DNA of 64,000 nt from Apium graveolens (taxonomy: Eukaryota; Streptophyta; Magnoliopsida; Apiales; Apiaceae): NCBI RefSeq assembly GCF_009905375.1, contig NC_133647.1:3595847-3659846 (forward strand), given 5' to 3'. The translations under genes were made by a program, and so were the position numbers. A model generated the notes under the pieces. That model worked only from the letters and a program-made list of their open reading frames with translations, was not told the origin of the DNA and made no database searches. Positions 11,722 to 22,794 of this stretch are shown here, piece by piece. The first letter of the stretch is position 1, and each line of letters starts with the position of its first letter.

Positions 11722-13167
11722 ATGGCGAGAACACGGAGAACAATTAGAGCTCTGGAGGAAGGAACACCATCGGGGACAACCCAGGTGATTTCGTCAACCG
11801 TGGAGATACCCCCTCACTCAACTTATGCACCTACCCAAGGGGAAACCCAGATAGGGGCAACTCAACCTCAGCCACAAGGGACGATTCCCCCGGCTATTCA
11901 AGGTACGAATCCCCAAGTTCAACAACTACATGCACCTGTGAACTCTCGACCCATTGGGTACGAGTATTCAACTGTTGTGACCACTAACCCCCCGTATGGG
12001 ATGCCCCTTCACCCAGAGGTTGGAGGAAGTGGACATGCTGGACGGAGTGAAGCACGAGGGCGATCACCCCTCTACATACGAGGTTTGGCTCCTATCCCTG
12101 AGGATCAGGAATTTTCTGGTCCTTACACTGAGAGAGACTCCGAATCTTCGGATGATGAAGTAGCCCCAAAAAGGAGGCGTGCTGTCAAAGAGCCGATGGC
12201 CGATGGAAGCCAACGTCCTCAAATCACCCAAGGGAGGAATCCCCAAGAAGTGCAGGAAAGGATCAGGGCTCATGAGGCTGAGATTCAAAGGCTGAGGCGC
12301 GACTTGGAGGCGCACCAGACCACCAGACCCCCAGTACCTCCTAGGGGGAGAAATCCTCCTCCTGTCATAGACCTAGATGGTCCAGTACAGAGAAGGGCTG
12401 TTGTCCCAAGGGCTGATCCAAGCAATCTTCTTCCCCTTGGAGATCCTGATGATCCTACTCCGCCCTCCACTGAAGTAATAATGAATGCCCATATCTCAAG
12501 GAAGTTTAAGATGTTAACTATCAAAGCTTATGATGGCACGGGAGATCCCGCTAATCATGTTAGAACATTCTCTAATGCACTGTTGTTGCAGCCCGTGAAT
12601 GATGCTATTAAGTGTCGGGCCTTTCCTCAAACCCTGTCGGGTATGGATCAAAGTTGGTATAGTCGCTTGCCCCCAAATTCTATTGGGTCGTTCAGAGAAT
12701 TAAGTCAGGCTTTTATTAAGCAATTCATTAGCGGGAAAGTTCATGAGAAAAGTTCAGCATCTCTTATGAGCATTGCGCAGGGAACAAAGGAATCCTTGAG
12801 AGACTATCTGAATCGTTTCATAAAGGAAGCTTTAAAAGTCCCAGACCTTAATGATAAGGTAGCCATGATAGCACTGCAACCAGGAACTAGGGATGAGTTT
12901 TTTAAGATGTCCTTGGCCAAACGTCCCCCTGAAAGCATGTTGCAACTCCAGGATAGGGCAGGGAAGTATATCAAGGTCGAAGAAAGCATGAGGAAGACCG
13001 TAGTGAGTAATGAGCCCACTGGAGGCAAGAAGCGGAAAACTGATCTGAAGTATATCGCTAAGGACAAGTATCCTAGAACCGAGCAAAACCCTGATTCAAA
13101 CCCCAAGAAGGGAGGACATGGGCAAAAGTTCACTGAATACGCTAAGCTGAATGCTCCTAGAAGCTAG
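11722..13167 (+). pseudogene. Tat Gag, N-terminal part, ended by an internal TAG
   Basis: The 481-codon frame starts 36 bases after the LTR. The first about 230 residues are Pro/Gln-rich, with an R/E-rich coiled-coil stretch (ERIRAHEAEIQRLRRDLEAH). Residues about 260-400 form the capsid region (ISRKFKMLTIKAYDGTGDP through AMIALQPGTRDEFF), matching plant gypsy retrotransposon gag. TAG at 13165-13167 ends it, but translation continues in the same frame into the Gag zinc-binding tail and protease. In related elements gag and pol are one frame, so this is probably a nonsense mutation (C-to-T of a CAG) and not a natural end. Regulated readthrough is possible but less likely. Confidence 0.85.
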
Positions 13168-15816
13168 ATCCTGATGGAAATCAAAAAAGATCGAGATATT
13201 CGTTGGCCTAAGCCCTTGAAGGCTGATCCTGCCAAGCTAGATAAGAGCAAGTATTGCAGATTTCACAAAGATGTTGGTCATGACACCGATGAGTGTAGAC
13301 AGTTGAAAGATGAAATAGAGTTCCTCATTCGAAAAGGAAGATTGAACAAATACACTGGAGAAGGAGGGGATAGGAATAACAATGGAAGGAAGAACTTTGA
13401 AGATCGTAGGAGGGACCAAGACGATCAGGGGCGGAATCCCCAGCCTAGAGGACCGGTTATAAACACAATTTATGGAGGGCCGGGACCTCGAGGACCTGTG
13501 ATAAACACAATCTTTGGAGGACCAACTGCTGCTGGATTATCCAGAAACTCCAGAAAAGCATATACTAGAGAGGTTATGCATATTGTTGGAGAAGCCCCGA
13601 AGAGGGCCAGGACAGAAGTAACATTGGCTTTTGATGATTCTGGCCTAGAGGGTGTGAAATTTCCTCATGACGACCCGCTGGTCATAACACCGATAATAGG
13701 AAATAGCCCGGTCAAGAGGGTCCTTGTGGATAATGGTGCTTCAGTAGATATCTTGCTCCATGACGCCTTTTTAAGGATGGGATATAACGACTCCCAATTG
13801 ACCCCAACCGACATGCCGATATATGGATTTGCGGGAGTAGAATATCCCGTGGAAGGAATAATCAAGTTGCCAACCACCATAGGTCAGGAACCAAGGCAAG
13901 CAACGCAGATGTTGGACTTTGTGGTGGTAAAGGCTAGTTCAACTTATAATGCTATCATGGGGAGGACAGGGATACATGCCTTCAGGGCAGTCCCTTCTTC
14001 CTACCATTCAGTTATGAAGTTTCCCACTCGGAATGGGATTGGAGAAGAGAGAGGAGATCAAAAAATGGCTAGAAGCTGTTATGTAGCCTCCTTGAGGGAA
14101 TATGGAGTTGGGGGGCAGGTTCTTCCTATTGAAGATATAGATATCCGAGATAATGATGAGAAAAGAGGAAAGCCAGTAGAAGACTTGGTTTCGATTTCTT
14201 TAGCCCCCGAGAATCCTGAGAGGATGACTTTCATTGGAGCCACACTTGAGGAGCCCCTTAGAGGGAAGTTGGTGAGATTTTTGCAAGAAAATAGTGATGT
14301 ATTTGCATGGTCAGCGGCTTATATGCCAGGTATAGACCCGGAGCTGATTACTTACAAGTTAAACGTGGACCCAAACCGGAAGACAGTGAAACAAAAAAAA
14401 AGAAACTTTGTCCCGGAAAGACAAGAAGCTATAAAACAGGAAGTAGAGAATCTCTTAGAGGCTGGTTTTATTGAGGAGATTCAATTTCCGGAATGGTTAG
14501 CAAACCTTGTAATGGTGAAGAAGGCCAATGGAAAGTGGAGGATGTGTATAGACTTCACTGATCTGAATGATGTATGCCCTAAAGACTATTTTCCGTTGCC
14601 AATAATTGATACTTTGATTGATGCAACTGCTGGGCATGAGATGCTGAGCTTCATGGATGGATTTAGCGAATACAATCAGATTAAGATGCGCAACGATGAC
14701 ATTCCAAAGGTATCATTCATCACTGACTTTGGTGTTTATTGTTATCTTGTTATGGTATTTGGTCTTAAGAATATAGGAGCCACCTATCAAAGGTTGGTAA
14801 ATAAAATTTTTAAGGATCTTATTGGTAAGACTATGGAAGTCTATGTTGATGACATGTTAGTCAAGAGTCTAGTAAAGACTGATCATATAACCCATTTGAG
14901 GGAAGCTTTTGAGCACCTGAGATACCACAAGATGATGTTAAATCCTACAAAGTGTGCTTTCGGAGTAGGATCTGAATTTTTTTTGGGATTGATGGTCTCC
15001 AAGAGAGGGATCGAGGCTAACCCCGATAAAATAAAGGCAATCCTGGACATGGAACCACCAAAAAATGTCAAGGATGTTCAGAAGCTCACAGGAAGGGTTG
15101 TTGCGCTGGGACGATTCATCTCCAAGTCAGGAGACAGGTGCTTGTCATTCTTCAAGTCACTAAAGAACATTAAGGACTTTGAATGGAATGAGGAAAACCA
15201 GAAGGCATTCGAAGAATTAAAGAAATATATGGCCCAGTCCCCGTTGCTGGTCAAGCCAGCTTTGAATGAAGTTTTATTCTTGTACTTAGCCGTTTCAGAA
15301 AGTGCCTTAAGCGTTGTATTGGTTAAGGAGGAACTGAAAATCCAGAAACCCGTATATTATGTCAGCAAAATTCTGCATGGTGCTGAGTTGAATTATTCAA
15401 CTATTGAGAAATTTGCTCTATCCTTGGTGATGGCTTCAAGAAAGTTACGTCCTTACTTTCAGGCTCATCAAATTGAGGTGCTAACAAATCAGCCCCTAAG
15501 AAATATCATTCATAGTCCTAAGGCTAGTGGGAGGTTGATCAAGTGGGCAATAGAGCTGGGAGAGTTCGACATTAAGTACAAGCCGCGGACGGCAGTAAAA
15601 GCCCAGGCATTAGCTGACTTCGTGGTGGAATGTAGCATAGCCAACCAAGAAGTCGGGAGCAGGAAGATACCATACCTCAAGACAAGGAAGTTGATAATAG
15701 GGACAAAGAGAAGGATGATAAGGAGAAAGAATATTGGGTTCTCTATTTTGATGGAGCATCAAAAACAAACTCAAGTGGAGCAGGATTGGTTTTACAAAGC
15801 CCTGATGGGTTCTTGA
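13168..15816 (+). pseudogene. Tat Gag tail, protease, reverse transcriptase and RNase H
   Basis: This runs in the same frame as gag after the TAG. Features in order are Gag Cys/His motif YCRFHKDVGHDTDEC, a duplicated RGPVINTI(Y/F)GGP unit, protease active site VLVDNGASVDIL, RT WRMCIDFTDLNDVCPKD, FMDGFSEYNQI, catalytic YVDDML near 14840, and RNase H with YLAVSESALSVVL and AHQIEVLTNQPL. Both visible RT aspartate motifs are intact. The last about 50 codons (from about 15655) are out of frame after a frameshift. The true Pol frame continues in the next feature. The start at 13174 is only the first ATG after the stop. Confidence 0.88.
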
Positions 15817-16142
15817 TTGAGTATGCCATGAAGTTAGACTTCCCAACCACAAACAATGAGGCAGAATATGAAGCCCTGATAGCTGGCCTCGGCCTAGCAG
15901 GGACACTTAGAGTCAAGAACTTAAAAGTTCGTGGAGACTCGAAGCTGGTCATATCCCAGGTAAAGGGAGAGTTTGAGGCAAGTGATGATACGATGGCTAA
16001 GTATGTCCGCCTAGTAAGGGCTGTGATGACCCAATTCAATGAATGCCATGTTGAGTACATTCCAAGGGAGGAAAATGCTAAGGCAGATGCATTATCAAAG
16101 TTTGCTTCATCCGAGATAGAAGAAAGTTCAGGAAGTGTGTAA
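15657..16142 (+). pseudogene. Second (Tat-type) RNase H
   Basis: A Pol segment shifted relative to the upstream frame. YWVLYFDGASKTNSSGAG opens the domain, followed by TNNEAEYEALIAGLGLA and a catalytic-type VRGDSKLVISQVKGEF. This extra RNase H is diagnostic for Tat-lineage elements. It ends at TAA 16140-16142, after which the same frame continues into integrase, so the stop is a lesion inside Pol. Confidence 0.85.
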
Positions 16143-17441
16143 TTCCGCATTTTGAAGACACGGAGCATAGATGTTAAGCTTGTAGCTCATGTAGGCATGG
16201 GGACGTCATGGATAGATCCCATTAAGGCCCACATTCAAACCGGTTGGTTGCCAAACGATGCTACTGAAGCACGAAAGTTAGTTGTTCGGGCACTAAGGTA
16301 CTATTTGATAGATGGGATTCTGTATAAAAGATCTTTCGTGGTTCCTTACTTAAGGTGTCTCAGGCCCGATAAGGCACGCTTGGCTCTTGAGGAAGTGCAT
16401 GAAGGTATTTGTGGGCAACACTTGGGGGGCAGGGCCTTAGCTCTTAAGATAACCCGTTTAGGCTTCTATTGGCCGGAAATGATGGCTGATGCCAAAGAAT
16501 TTGTGAAGAAGTGTGACCGCTGTCAGAAGCATGCACCGGTTGTTAGACAACCCCCCGAGATGCTGACCTCTATCAACTCGCCCATCCCCTTTGCTATGTG
16601 GGGAATGGATATTCTGGGACCTTTCCCCATGGCCACGGCACAAAGGAAGTTCCTAATTGTAGCCATTGATTATTTCACTAAGTGGATTGAAGCCAAACCC
16701 TTGGCCAAAATCACAACTAAGCAGGTTGCACAATTCCTGTGGGAAAATGTTATGTGCCGGTATGGAATTCCCCGTATCCTAGTCACCGACAACGGAACAC
16801 AATTCAACAATGAGGAATTCAAGAAGTACTGTGAGGAAAATGAAATTGAGTTACGGTTCACCTCTATGGCTCACCCACAAGCCAATGGGCAAGCGGAGGT
16901 AGGAAATCGAATAATCCTAGATGGACTAAAGAAGAGGATCGAGAAATCGAGGAATAATTGGGTGGATGAGATACTTCCAATACTATGGGCCTATAGGACT
17001 ACCTGTAGAGTCACGACTGGGGCAACTCCCTTCATGTTAGCATATGGGGCAGAAGCAATTGTTCCCGTGGAGATATCACATTCCTCTCCCAGGATTCAAA
17101 CTTTCAATGCTGGGGAGAATGAGGAAGGACAAAGGTTAGCCATGGACTTAATTGATGAAGTGCGAGATGAGGCACATGCGAAGATAGTGGAATATCAGAA
17201 AAAGGCTTCATTCTACTACAACCTAAGGGTTAAAGAAAGGTTTTTCAAGCAAGGTGACCTAGTCTTGAGAAAGATAGAAGTTTCCGGTGTGGGACATAAA
17301 GGGAAGCTTGCCCCGAATTGGGAAGGGCCATACAAAGTCAAGAGTGTTCAAAGTAGAGGAACCTACAAGCTGGAGACTATGGATGGTTTTGAAGTCCCGA
17401 GAACTTGGCATGCACAAAACCTGAAGGTTTACTATGTGTAG
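16143..17441 (+). pseudogene. Integrase of the Tat element
   Basis: The integrase frame is open for about 430 codons and directly follows the TAA of the previous segment. The zinc-binding N-terminus is visible (HEGICGQHLGG, then CDRCQKH). The catalytic core shows MDILGPFP, LVTDNGTQFNNEEF and the QANGQAEVGNR stretch carrying the Glu of the DDE triad. The C-terminal GKLAPNWEGPYKV motif is present and there is no chromodomain. This part is internally intact, with a normal stop at 17439-17441, but it is separated from RT by a stop and a frameshift. Confidence 0.88.
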
Positions 17442-18319
17442 GGCAACTGAATACGATTCTCACTTGTTAAGATGACAAGTAGGTTGAAAAGCACATTGAA
17501 GCTTTGATTGCTTAGGATTTATATGTTCTAGTTTTATTTTGAGGTTTATTAAGACTCGTGTAAGGGATGAATCCCAAATAATTATGAAAATTCATAAATT
17601 TTTCGAAATATGTTTGAATGTCTATGGCAAGGCAAGGAAAACCAAATGCGTGAAATGCAAGCATAAAATCCGATAAATAAAATAGATCAAATAAATATTA
17701 CAAGAGTTTGATAAATAAAGTCTCGAAAGTAAGATAAAGTAAACAAGCCACGCAGGGCTGGAAAAGCTCTAAGGAGCTGAGGTGCCCTCGGCATCCATAT
17801 CGTCATCCCCCCGCTCTCGCTAGATGTCTCTGTCGTCTCGGAGGAGGAGGAAGAGCTGTCATCCTCAGCAGGTCTGGAAGAAGACTCGGGAGGAGGAAGA
17901 AGCGGGTCCTGAGGGACGTGATCTGAGATAATTACTCGAGTGCGAAACCTCTGCAATAAAACCTCATCATCAGGGTAGACATAGTCCGTCGGGTTAATGT
18001 CAGGACAAGCCTCGTTCACGGTCCTAAGGGCCATGTCCCAACCAGTCCTAAAAAACCCGGGGAAGACTGAATCATCCCTTATCCTCATGGACTAGGCAAA
18101 CTCCTCCGAGTCCAGATAGTTATCTATAACTTTATCCTTCTCTGCCCGAAGCACCACCAGCTCGGCGTTAGATTCTCCGAGTTCTTCCTCCTTGCGCTTG
18201 AACTTCTTCTCTAGAGCAACATACTTCTTTTGCTGCCTCCTGAGGGCATTGTCGGCCTTGTCAGAAGCTCGCTTCCATGACTCGGCTTGCCTCACAGCGC
18301 CTTGAAAATAGGCGTTAGA

Positions 18320-18401
18320 CTGAAATAAAAGAATTAACAAAGTGTAAGGCAGGAAAATGCTACAAGTAAGAAAGATGAGTTCAAAAAAAAGGGAGACATA
18401 C
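18320..18401 (-). other. Antisense-gene intron b
   Basis: On the minus strand: exon end GCTTCG, donor GTATGT, acceptor TTTATTTCAG, exon start TCTAACGCC. It is 82 nt long, falling between codons. Splicing joins the Ala-rich segment to the coiled coil in frame; unspliced, the upstream frame ends at 18381. Confidence 0.72.
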
Positions 18402-18784
18402 CGAAGCCAGAGACTGAGCTCCCATGAGCTTTATCCTCTCAAGATCAGGGGTGGCCACCACATCAATAAAATCCTTGGGAGTCACTCCATGGTAGGACCA
18501 ATCCCAAGCATGCTTCATGGATCCAACCACGGTATCCCCTCGGCGGAATCCCCAGAGAGGCTGGAAGGCACCTGTAGCAGCAGCGGCAGGAACAGCAGCA
18601 GTAATAGGAGCATTGTGGCCCTCAGCTCCCTCAGCTGAAGCCTCCCCCATGGGCTCCTTGTGTTTTCTCAAGAAGATAGGCTCCGTGGCCTTCCCTCGAG
18701 TGTCTAGGCCTGCAAGGCTAGCTTTCTTCATTCTAGCAGTTTCCTCAACAAGGGGCACGTTCTCCTCGTTGATCTCCTTGGCAG

Positions 18785-18865
18785 CTGCAAGACAAGACGA
18801 AAAACAAAATAAGTGGTGTCAATAATGCATGAAATAAAATAAAATGGAGAAGGGAAGAAAAATAC
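18785..18865 (-). other. Antisense-gene intron a
   Basis: On the minus strand: exon end CAACAGG, donor GTATTT, a T-rich stretch, acceptor TTGTCTTGCAG, exon start CTGCCAAGG. It is 81 nt long. Removing it restores the frame after the first base of an Ala codon. Without splicing, the upstream frame stops at 18819. Confidence 0.7.
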
Positions 18866-19826
18866 CCTGTTGAGAAACAGAGGATAGTCCCACATGAATG
18901 AGGGAAAATTCTTCTAAGAGAGTCCAGCTGATAGTAGTGCCGTCATCCCGAGTTAGCTCATTATTAATATTAGTTTCCTTGGGAGTTAAGTGAATGAATT
19001 TGAGGCTACCATCACTAACCTTCCCGAAGGAAGATCTGAATAGCGTGCCCCAGTCGCCATTCTCCCAACGTAACCCGACGAAACTATTCCTCCAATTTTG
19101 GTTATTGTCAGGAATGGAGGCGCCGTTAAAGATATGCTTACATGTGGGTCTTTGTTTGACATAAACCCAACCAAAATTACCAGAAGCGCTATTGTAACAT
19201 TGAAAAACCTTCCTAAAAACAGCTACAGAAAGGGGAAAACCTTCCCTAAGGCAGCAAACCATAAAACATAAAATGCTCCTCCACGTGTTTGGAGGAAGCT
19301 AACATGGGTTTATTTCTAAATCAGCTAAAAGATGAGGAATGAAGGGATGAAAAGGGAACCTAAGCCCATCATCAAGGGCATCTGTATAAATAAAGAGAGT
19401 GTCGGGTTTCCAGTGGCAAGTACGGTCACCACCAGAAACTGGAACTAATCTAAGAGGAGGAAGAACGTTATAACGTGCATTTAATTTATCAAAATCAATG
19501 TTGTGCCAAGTGTTACAATGATTAAAAGAATCGAGATGTGCAGTAGAGGGATATTCATCCCCCTAGTGTTAATCATATCGATTAAAGACATGTATGAAGA
19601 ACGGATCTCGATATCCTTACCTCGTTTTGAAGCCGAGGCTATCTTGGTCGCCCTCTCGAAATTCTTGTCAGCCATTAGTAAAGCTGGGAAAAACCTGGAA
19701 ACCTTGAAATGAGGGAGGCTGGAAAACTAAGGGAGGAAAGTTGAGAGAGGAGGAGGTTAGAATGTTTGAGAAAGGATGTGTGAAATGAAGAGTGGTGAGT
19801 GTGAATGAAAACACACTCCTCCCACC

Positions 19827-19836
19827 TTTATATAGG
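19827..19836 (-). promoter_or_regulatory. Putative TATA box of the Tat antisense gene
   Basis: The minus strand reads CCTATATAAA, a consensus-quality TATA box, about 152 bases upstream of the antisense ATG at 19675. The stretch between is pyrimidine-rich on the minus strand, like plant 5' leaders. Multiple GCCCA/TGGGC motifs lie just upstream (19850-20310). Confidence 0.6.
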
Positions 19837-19849
19837 AGGAGAAAAGGAA

Positions 19850-20310
19850 AAATGGGCCTAGAAAAGCCCATTTGGGCCCAAGTTCAGGAACATTCTGGAA
19901 TACTCTACCAAGTATTTGAAAGAATTTTAGTGCATATTAGAGAATTTTCTAGAAGAATCTAGAAACGTTTGGAAAAATTCCATAAAAACCTCAAAATTCC
20001 AGAAGATTATGGAAATTTGGCTTAAAAAGTGGAAGCTCAGCCCAAGAATTATTGGGCATTAAGGGACAAAAAGCCCAGCTCAGAAAAGCCAAGTGTTCAG
20101 GCCCGGGATTAATAAAAACAATGGGCCCAAAGATCAGCCCAACAAAAACAGCCCAGAAAAGGGGCCAATTAGTTGAAAATCAAAGGCCCAAAAGGAAGAG
20201 CCCAAATTTAAGAAATGGGCCCAGGTTTAAAACCCACTAAGGGGTTGGCCCAAGAAAATTCAGGCCCAAATCAAGGAACCAAAAGATTCCAGCCCAGACG
20301 TATGGCCCAA
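19850..20310. promoter_or_regulatory. Cluster of GCCCA/TGGGC (site II-like) motifs
   Basis: About sixteen or more GCCCA or TGGGC cores occur in 460 bases, many as TGGGCC or GGCCCA. TGGGCC/T site II elements are bound by TCP factors in plant promoters. Their position immediately upstream of the antisense TATA box fits an enhancer for that gene. Alternatively this is a degenerate tandem repeat with no regulatory role. Confidence 0.5.
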
Positions 20311-20339
20311 AGTAAATATGTGCATTCACAAAAGTTAAC

Positions 20340-20830
20340 ATATTCTTGACCCGATTCGATCAAGGCACGCGCTGTATTCCTCATCGAATGAGTTGTGGTC
20401 GAAAGGGCGTCGACCAAGGCTGGGAGAAAGGTTAATTCGGTCAAAATTATAATTCTTGACCGAAAGGATCAGGATTCTGCTCGAGAACCCTATCCCTGAG
20501 AACCTTGTTGACTAGAAATCAAGAGAAGATCCTGATCGAGTGGATCCTGCCCGAATTTCTGTCGACCTGGGCAACCAAGGGAAGTTAATTCGATCAAAAC
20601 TAGGGCCCCTGACCGAAATTCCTGACTAAAATTAAAATTTCCTACTCGAAAATTTTCTGCTCGAAAATTCAAAAAAAAATATAAAATGTATAGGAAAAAA
20701 TCCTGGCCGAAATTCGACCAGGATTCTTGCTCGAACCCATCCTCCTCGAAATGCCGTCGACCAGGGCTGAATGAAAGATAATTCGACCAGGATCCTGGTC
20801 GAATGAGATTCTTGGTCGAAATATGTATTT
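20340..20830. repeat. Degenerate TCGA-rich repeats in the Tat 3' region
   Basis: Variants of CTCGAAAATT, TCGACCAGG and TTCTTGGTCGAA recur irregularly. No coding potential. The region looks like an old, scrambled tandem repeat in the hypervariable 3' untranslated part of the element. Confidence 0.5.
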
Positions 20831-20954
20831 AAAAAAAAGAGGAAAAATGGGGGGAAAAGAAGAAAAATTCCTGGAAAATTACAGAAAATTAAGGAAATTC
20901 CTTAAAATATTTTCTGAAAAAATGTTAATATTTTCAGAAAATAAGGAATAAATT

Positions 20955-21130
20955 CAGTAAATTAAGTATAAATCCCAGAATTAAGGGAAAAATCCAGAAA
21001 AATAAAGGAAAAATCCCATGATTAAGGGAAAAATTCCTGGAAATTAAGGATAAATCCCATAATTAAGGGAAAAATTCCTGGAAATTAAGGAAAAATCCCA
21101 AAATTAAGGGAAAAATTCCTGAAAATTAAG
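20955..21130. repeat. Tandem repeat, about 20-bp half units in a 41-bp dimer
   Basis: About nine units alternate between AATTAAGGGAAAAATTCCTG and AAATTAAGGAAAAATCCCA. The clearest copies are at 21021-21120. Such arrays in the 3' untranslated region of Tat elements are a known source of satellite DNA. Confidence 0.85.
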
Positions 21131-21260
21131 ATAATCCTGAATAAAAGGAATAAAAGAAAAACGTTGTAAATGTGTAGATCGCTCCACACTTTACGCAAAA
21201 ACGATACCCTGTAAGTGAACGAATGAACTTAACTTCTACGAAACCTAGTCAATGTTTCCC

Positions 21261-21277
21261 AAAAGTTGGGGGGCAAA
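21261..21277 (+). other. Polypurine tract of the Tat element
   Basis: AAAAGTTGGGGGGCAAA ends immediately before the 3' LTR, at the place where plus-strand DNA synthesis would be primed. Confidence 0.85.
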
Positions 21278-21860
21278 TGATAGGGAATAAATAAATCATG
21301 ATTACGTAGTTAATGTTGCATTAATTACATATGAATTGGGCTGCAAGGCCCAATAAGAAGATGCATGATATTCAGACCAAAAAGGTTAACACGTTGATCA
21401 GGCCTGATGGACCAGATCAGGCCTGATGGAAAAAAGAAGGCCCAAAACCCTGATTATTAATTAATTTCGTAATTAATTAATAAGGGAGAAAAATAACTAT
21501 TAAGATAAGTCCTAGTGGGGATATAAATCCTTGTAGATTGGCCTCCAAGGAACCTCATAGAATAAGGAATCAGCTTCCTACTTCCTAGGACTCCCAAGTC
21601 CATTCTAATTCAGAGACTTGACCACCAAGTCTCCTATACCAAGTCCAATTTAAGGACTTCCAACATCTATATAAGGGGCCTCACCACACAGAACAGAACT
21701 ACGTTTTTTGACTTGATCCTTGACAATCAGCAAGGTACGTACACATCTTGTTAAGGCATATTGAGTCACGAAACACAAGAGCAGTCAAATCGAGTCTCGA
21801 AACTCACGTTCCTTAGTAATAAATACAGCAATCATATATCTTAATTTTTAATCCATAACA
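21278..21860 (+). repeat. 3' LTR of the Tat element
   Basis: 583 bp, same length as the 5' LTR, TGATAGGG to CCATAACA. About 25 substitutions against the 5' copy, mostly transitions, by eye. Followed by ATTAG. Confidence 0.95.
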
Positions 21861-21865
21861 ATTAG
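21861..21865. repeat. Target site duplication ATTAG, right copy
   Basis: Matches 11099-11103 exactly. Confidence 0.9.
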
Positions 21866-22763
21866 TTATATTCAATTTTTTTTATTAAATTCAAATATAT
21901 ATTAGTGAAAATAAAATTATAATATTTAATAAAATATATTTAATGTTAATAGTAGAACATTTTTATATTTATGTCAATATTTTAAAGTAAAATTTATAAA
22001 ATAAAAATAGAAATTTATTAAGATTGATTGAAAATATAATAACATAATTAAAAATAAATGAAAAAACAAACATTACTACATATAAATAAAATATATGATG
22101 AACTAAAATATATCTTTTATATAAGAATTTTTATAAATTTAGTTAACAATAAAATAATATTTTTATACTTAACATTACATAATATTTATTATGTTCTAAA
22201 TAAAAATATAAATAATGCATCTGTACATATAATAAAATAATGATGAATATATATAAATAATTTTTATATTTTGATATTATATAATATATACATATTTGTA
22301 CAGATAGGGTAGGGGGCCATTCAACTATACACACCTACTTATCAACTAGTTGTACAAACATATTTTCACACAGTATTAACATTACATAAAAATAAAAATA
22401 GTAACACAAAAAGATATTTACTATCTATGATTTCAACTGGTTGATAAAAAAAGAGTTAGATACATATATGATATATCTAGGCTTGAGGAAATTAAGAAAA
22501 ATAATGCTGAAAATGACGTGGAATAATATAGTGGACGGGCAGATTTAAAAGAACAAAACCGGATAACTATAATTTTATCCAACACGTGGTTAGCATTGGA
22601 GTGACCTAAAATCAACACAATAACTAAAATAAGTGACCCGTTGACAAATAAACATAACATATGGAGATGCTCTTAGAACAATTTTTTTTCACTCTAGTTA
22701 ATCAACCAAAAAGTTTAAGGAAACATATTAATTAATTAAATGTAAATTTGATGATTAATTTAT

Positions 22764-22794
22764 CCAATACTCATTAGGTGTACTCCTATAAAGG
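22764..22794 (+). promoter_or_regulatory. Putative CCAAT and TATA boxes of host gene 2
   Basis: CCAAT at 22764-22768 and TATAAAGG at 22787-22794 lie about 130 bases before the ATG at 22926. A leader from about 22820 would contain short upstream ATGs near 22909 and 22922, the second opening a 13-codon frame that overlaps the main start. The spacing is normal for a plant promoter. Confidence 0.5.

Larger units (their letters stand above)
17687..19675 (-). pseudogene. Antisense accessory gene of the Tat element, spliced, broken
   Basis: The gene lies on the strand opposite to gag-pol. It starts MADKNFERATKIA (ATG at 19675-19673). The exon parts are 19675-18866, 18784-18402 and 18319 to about 17770. 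The two 81-82-nt introns have canonical ends and preserve frame. The order of regions is: N-terminal start, an NVLPPLRLVPVSGGDRTCHW block, a QLxPN.W-like segment, a globular middle, Ala-rich linker, a coiled coil (SWKRASDKADNALRRQ through NAELVVLRAEKDKV), and an acidic Ser-rich tail. The layout resembles the antisense extra ORFs and the putative gypsy type transposon proteins (PF04195-like) known from Tat elements. Damage includes a frameshift near 19555, TAG near 19302, TAG at 18089-18091 and a G-run indel near 17810. The normal role is unknown. Confidence 0.72.
11104..21860 (+). mobile_element. Full-length Tat-lineage Ty3/gypsy retrotransposon with antisense gene
   Basis: The element is 10,757 bp: two 583-bp LTRs, PBS after the 5' LTR, gag, protease, RT, RNase H, second RNase H, integrase, a 3.8-kb 3' region, PPT, 3' LTR, and ATTAG target duplications. 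The order and the double RNase H place it in the Tat lineage. LTRs differ at about 25 of 583 positions by eye (about 4 percent), so it is of moderate age. Gag-pol is broken by two in-frame stops and one frameshift. An antisense spliced gene and a 41-bp-period tandem repeat lie between integrase and the 3' LTR. Confidence 0.95.
11009..22673. mobile_element. MITE-like sequence split by the Tat element
   Basis: GGAGCATCTCCAACC at 11009-11023 is mirrored by ATGGAGATGCTCT at 22661-22672. GAGCATCTCCAAC ends are, from memory, common on plant MITEs. Removing the Tat element and one target duplication leaves about 0.9 kb, very AT-rich on the right arm. This suggests that the retrotransposon landed inside an older non-autonomous DNA element. 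Target duplications of the outer element are not clear (CTT on the left and TTA on the right, or similar), so the superfamily is open. Confidence 0.45.

Noticed and set aside
12804..13133. Overlapping minus-strand ORFs inside Tat gag
   Set aside because: They are complements of a strongly supported gag frame with no motif of their own.
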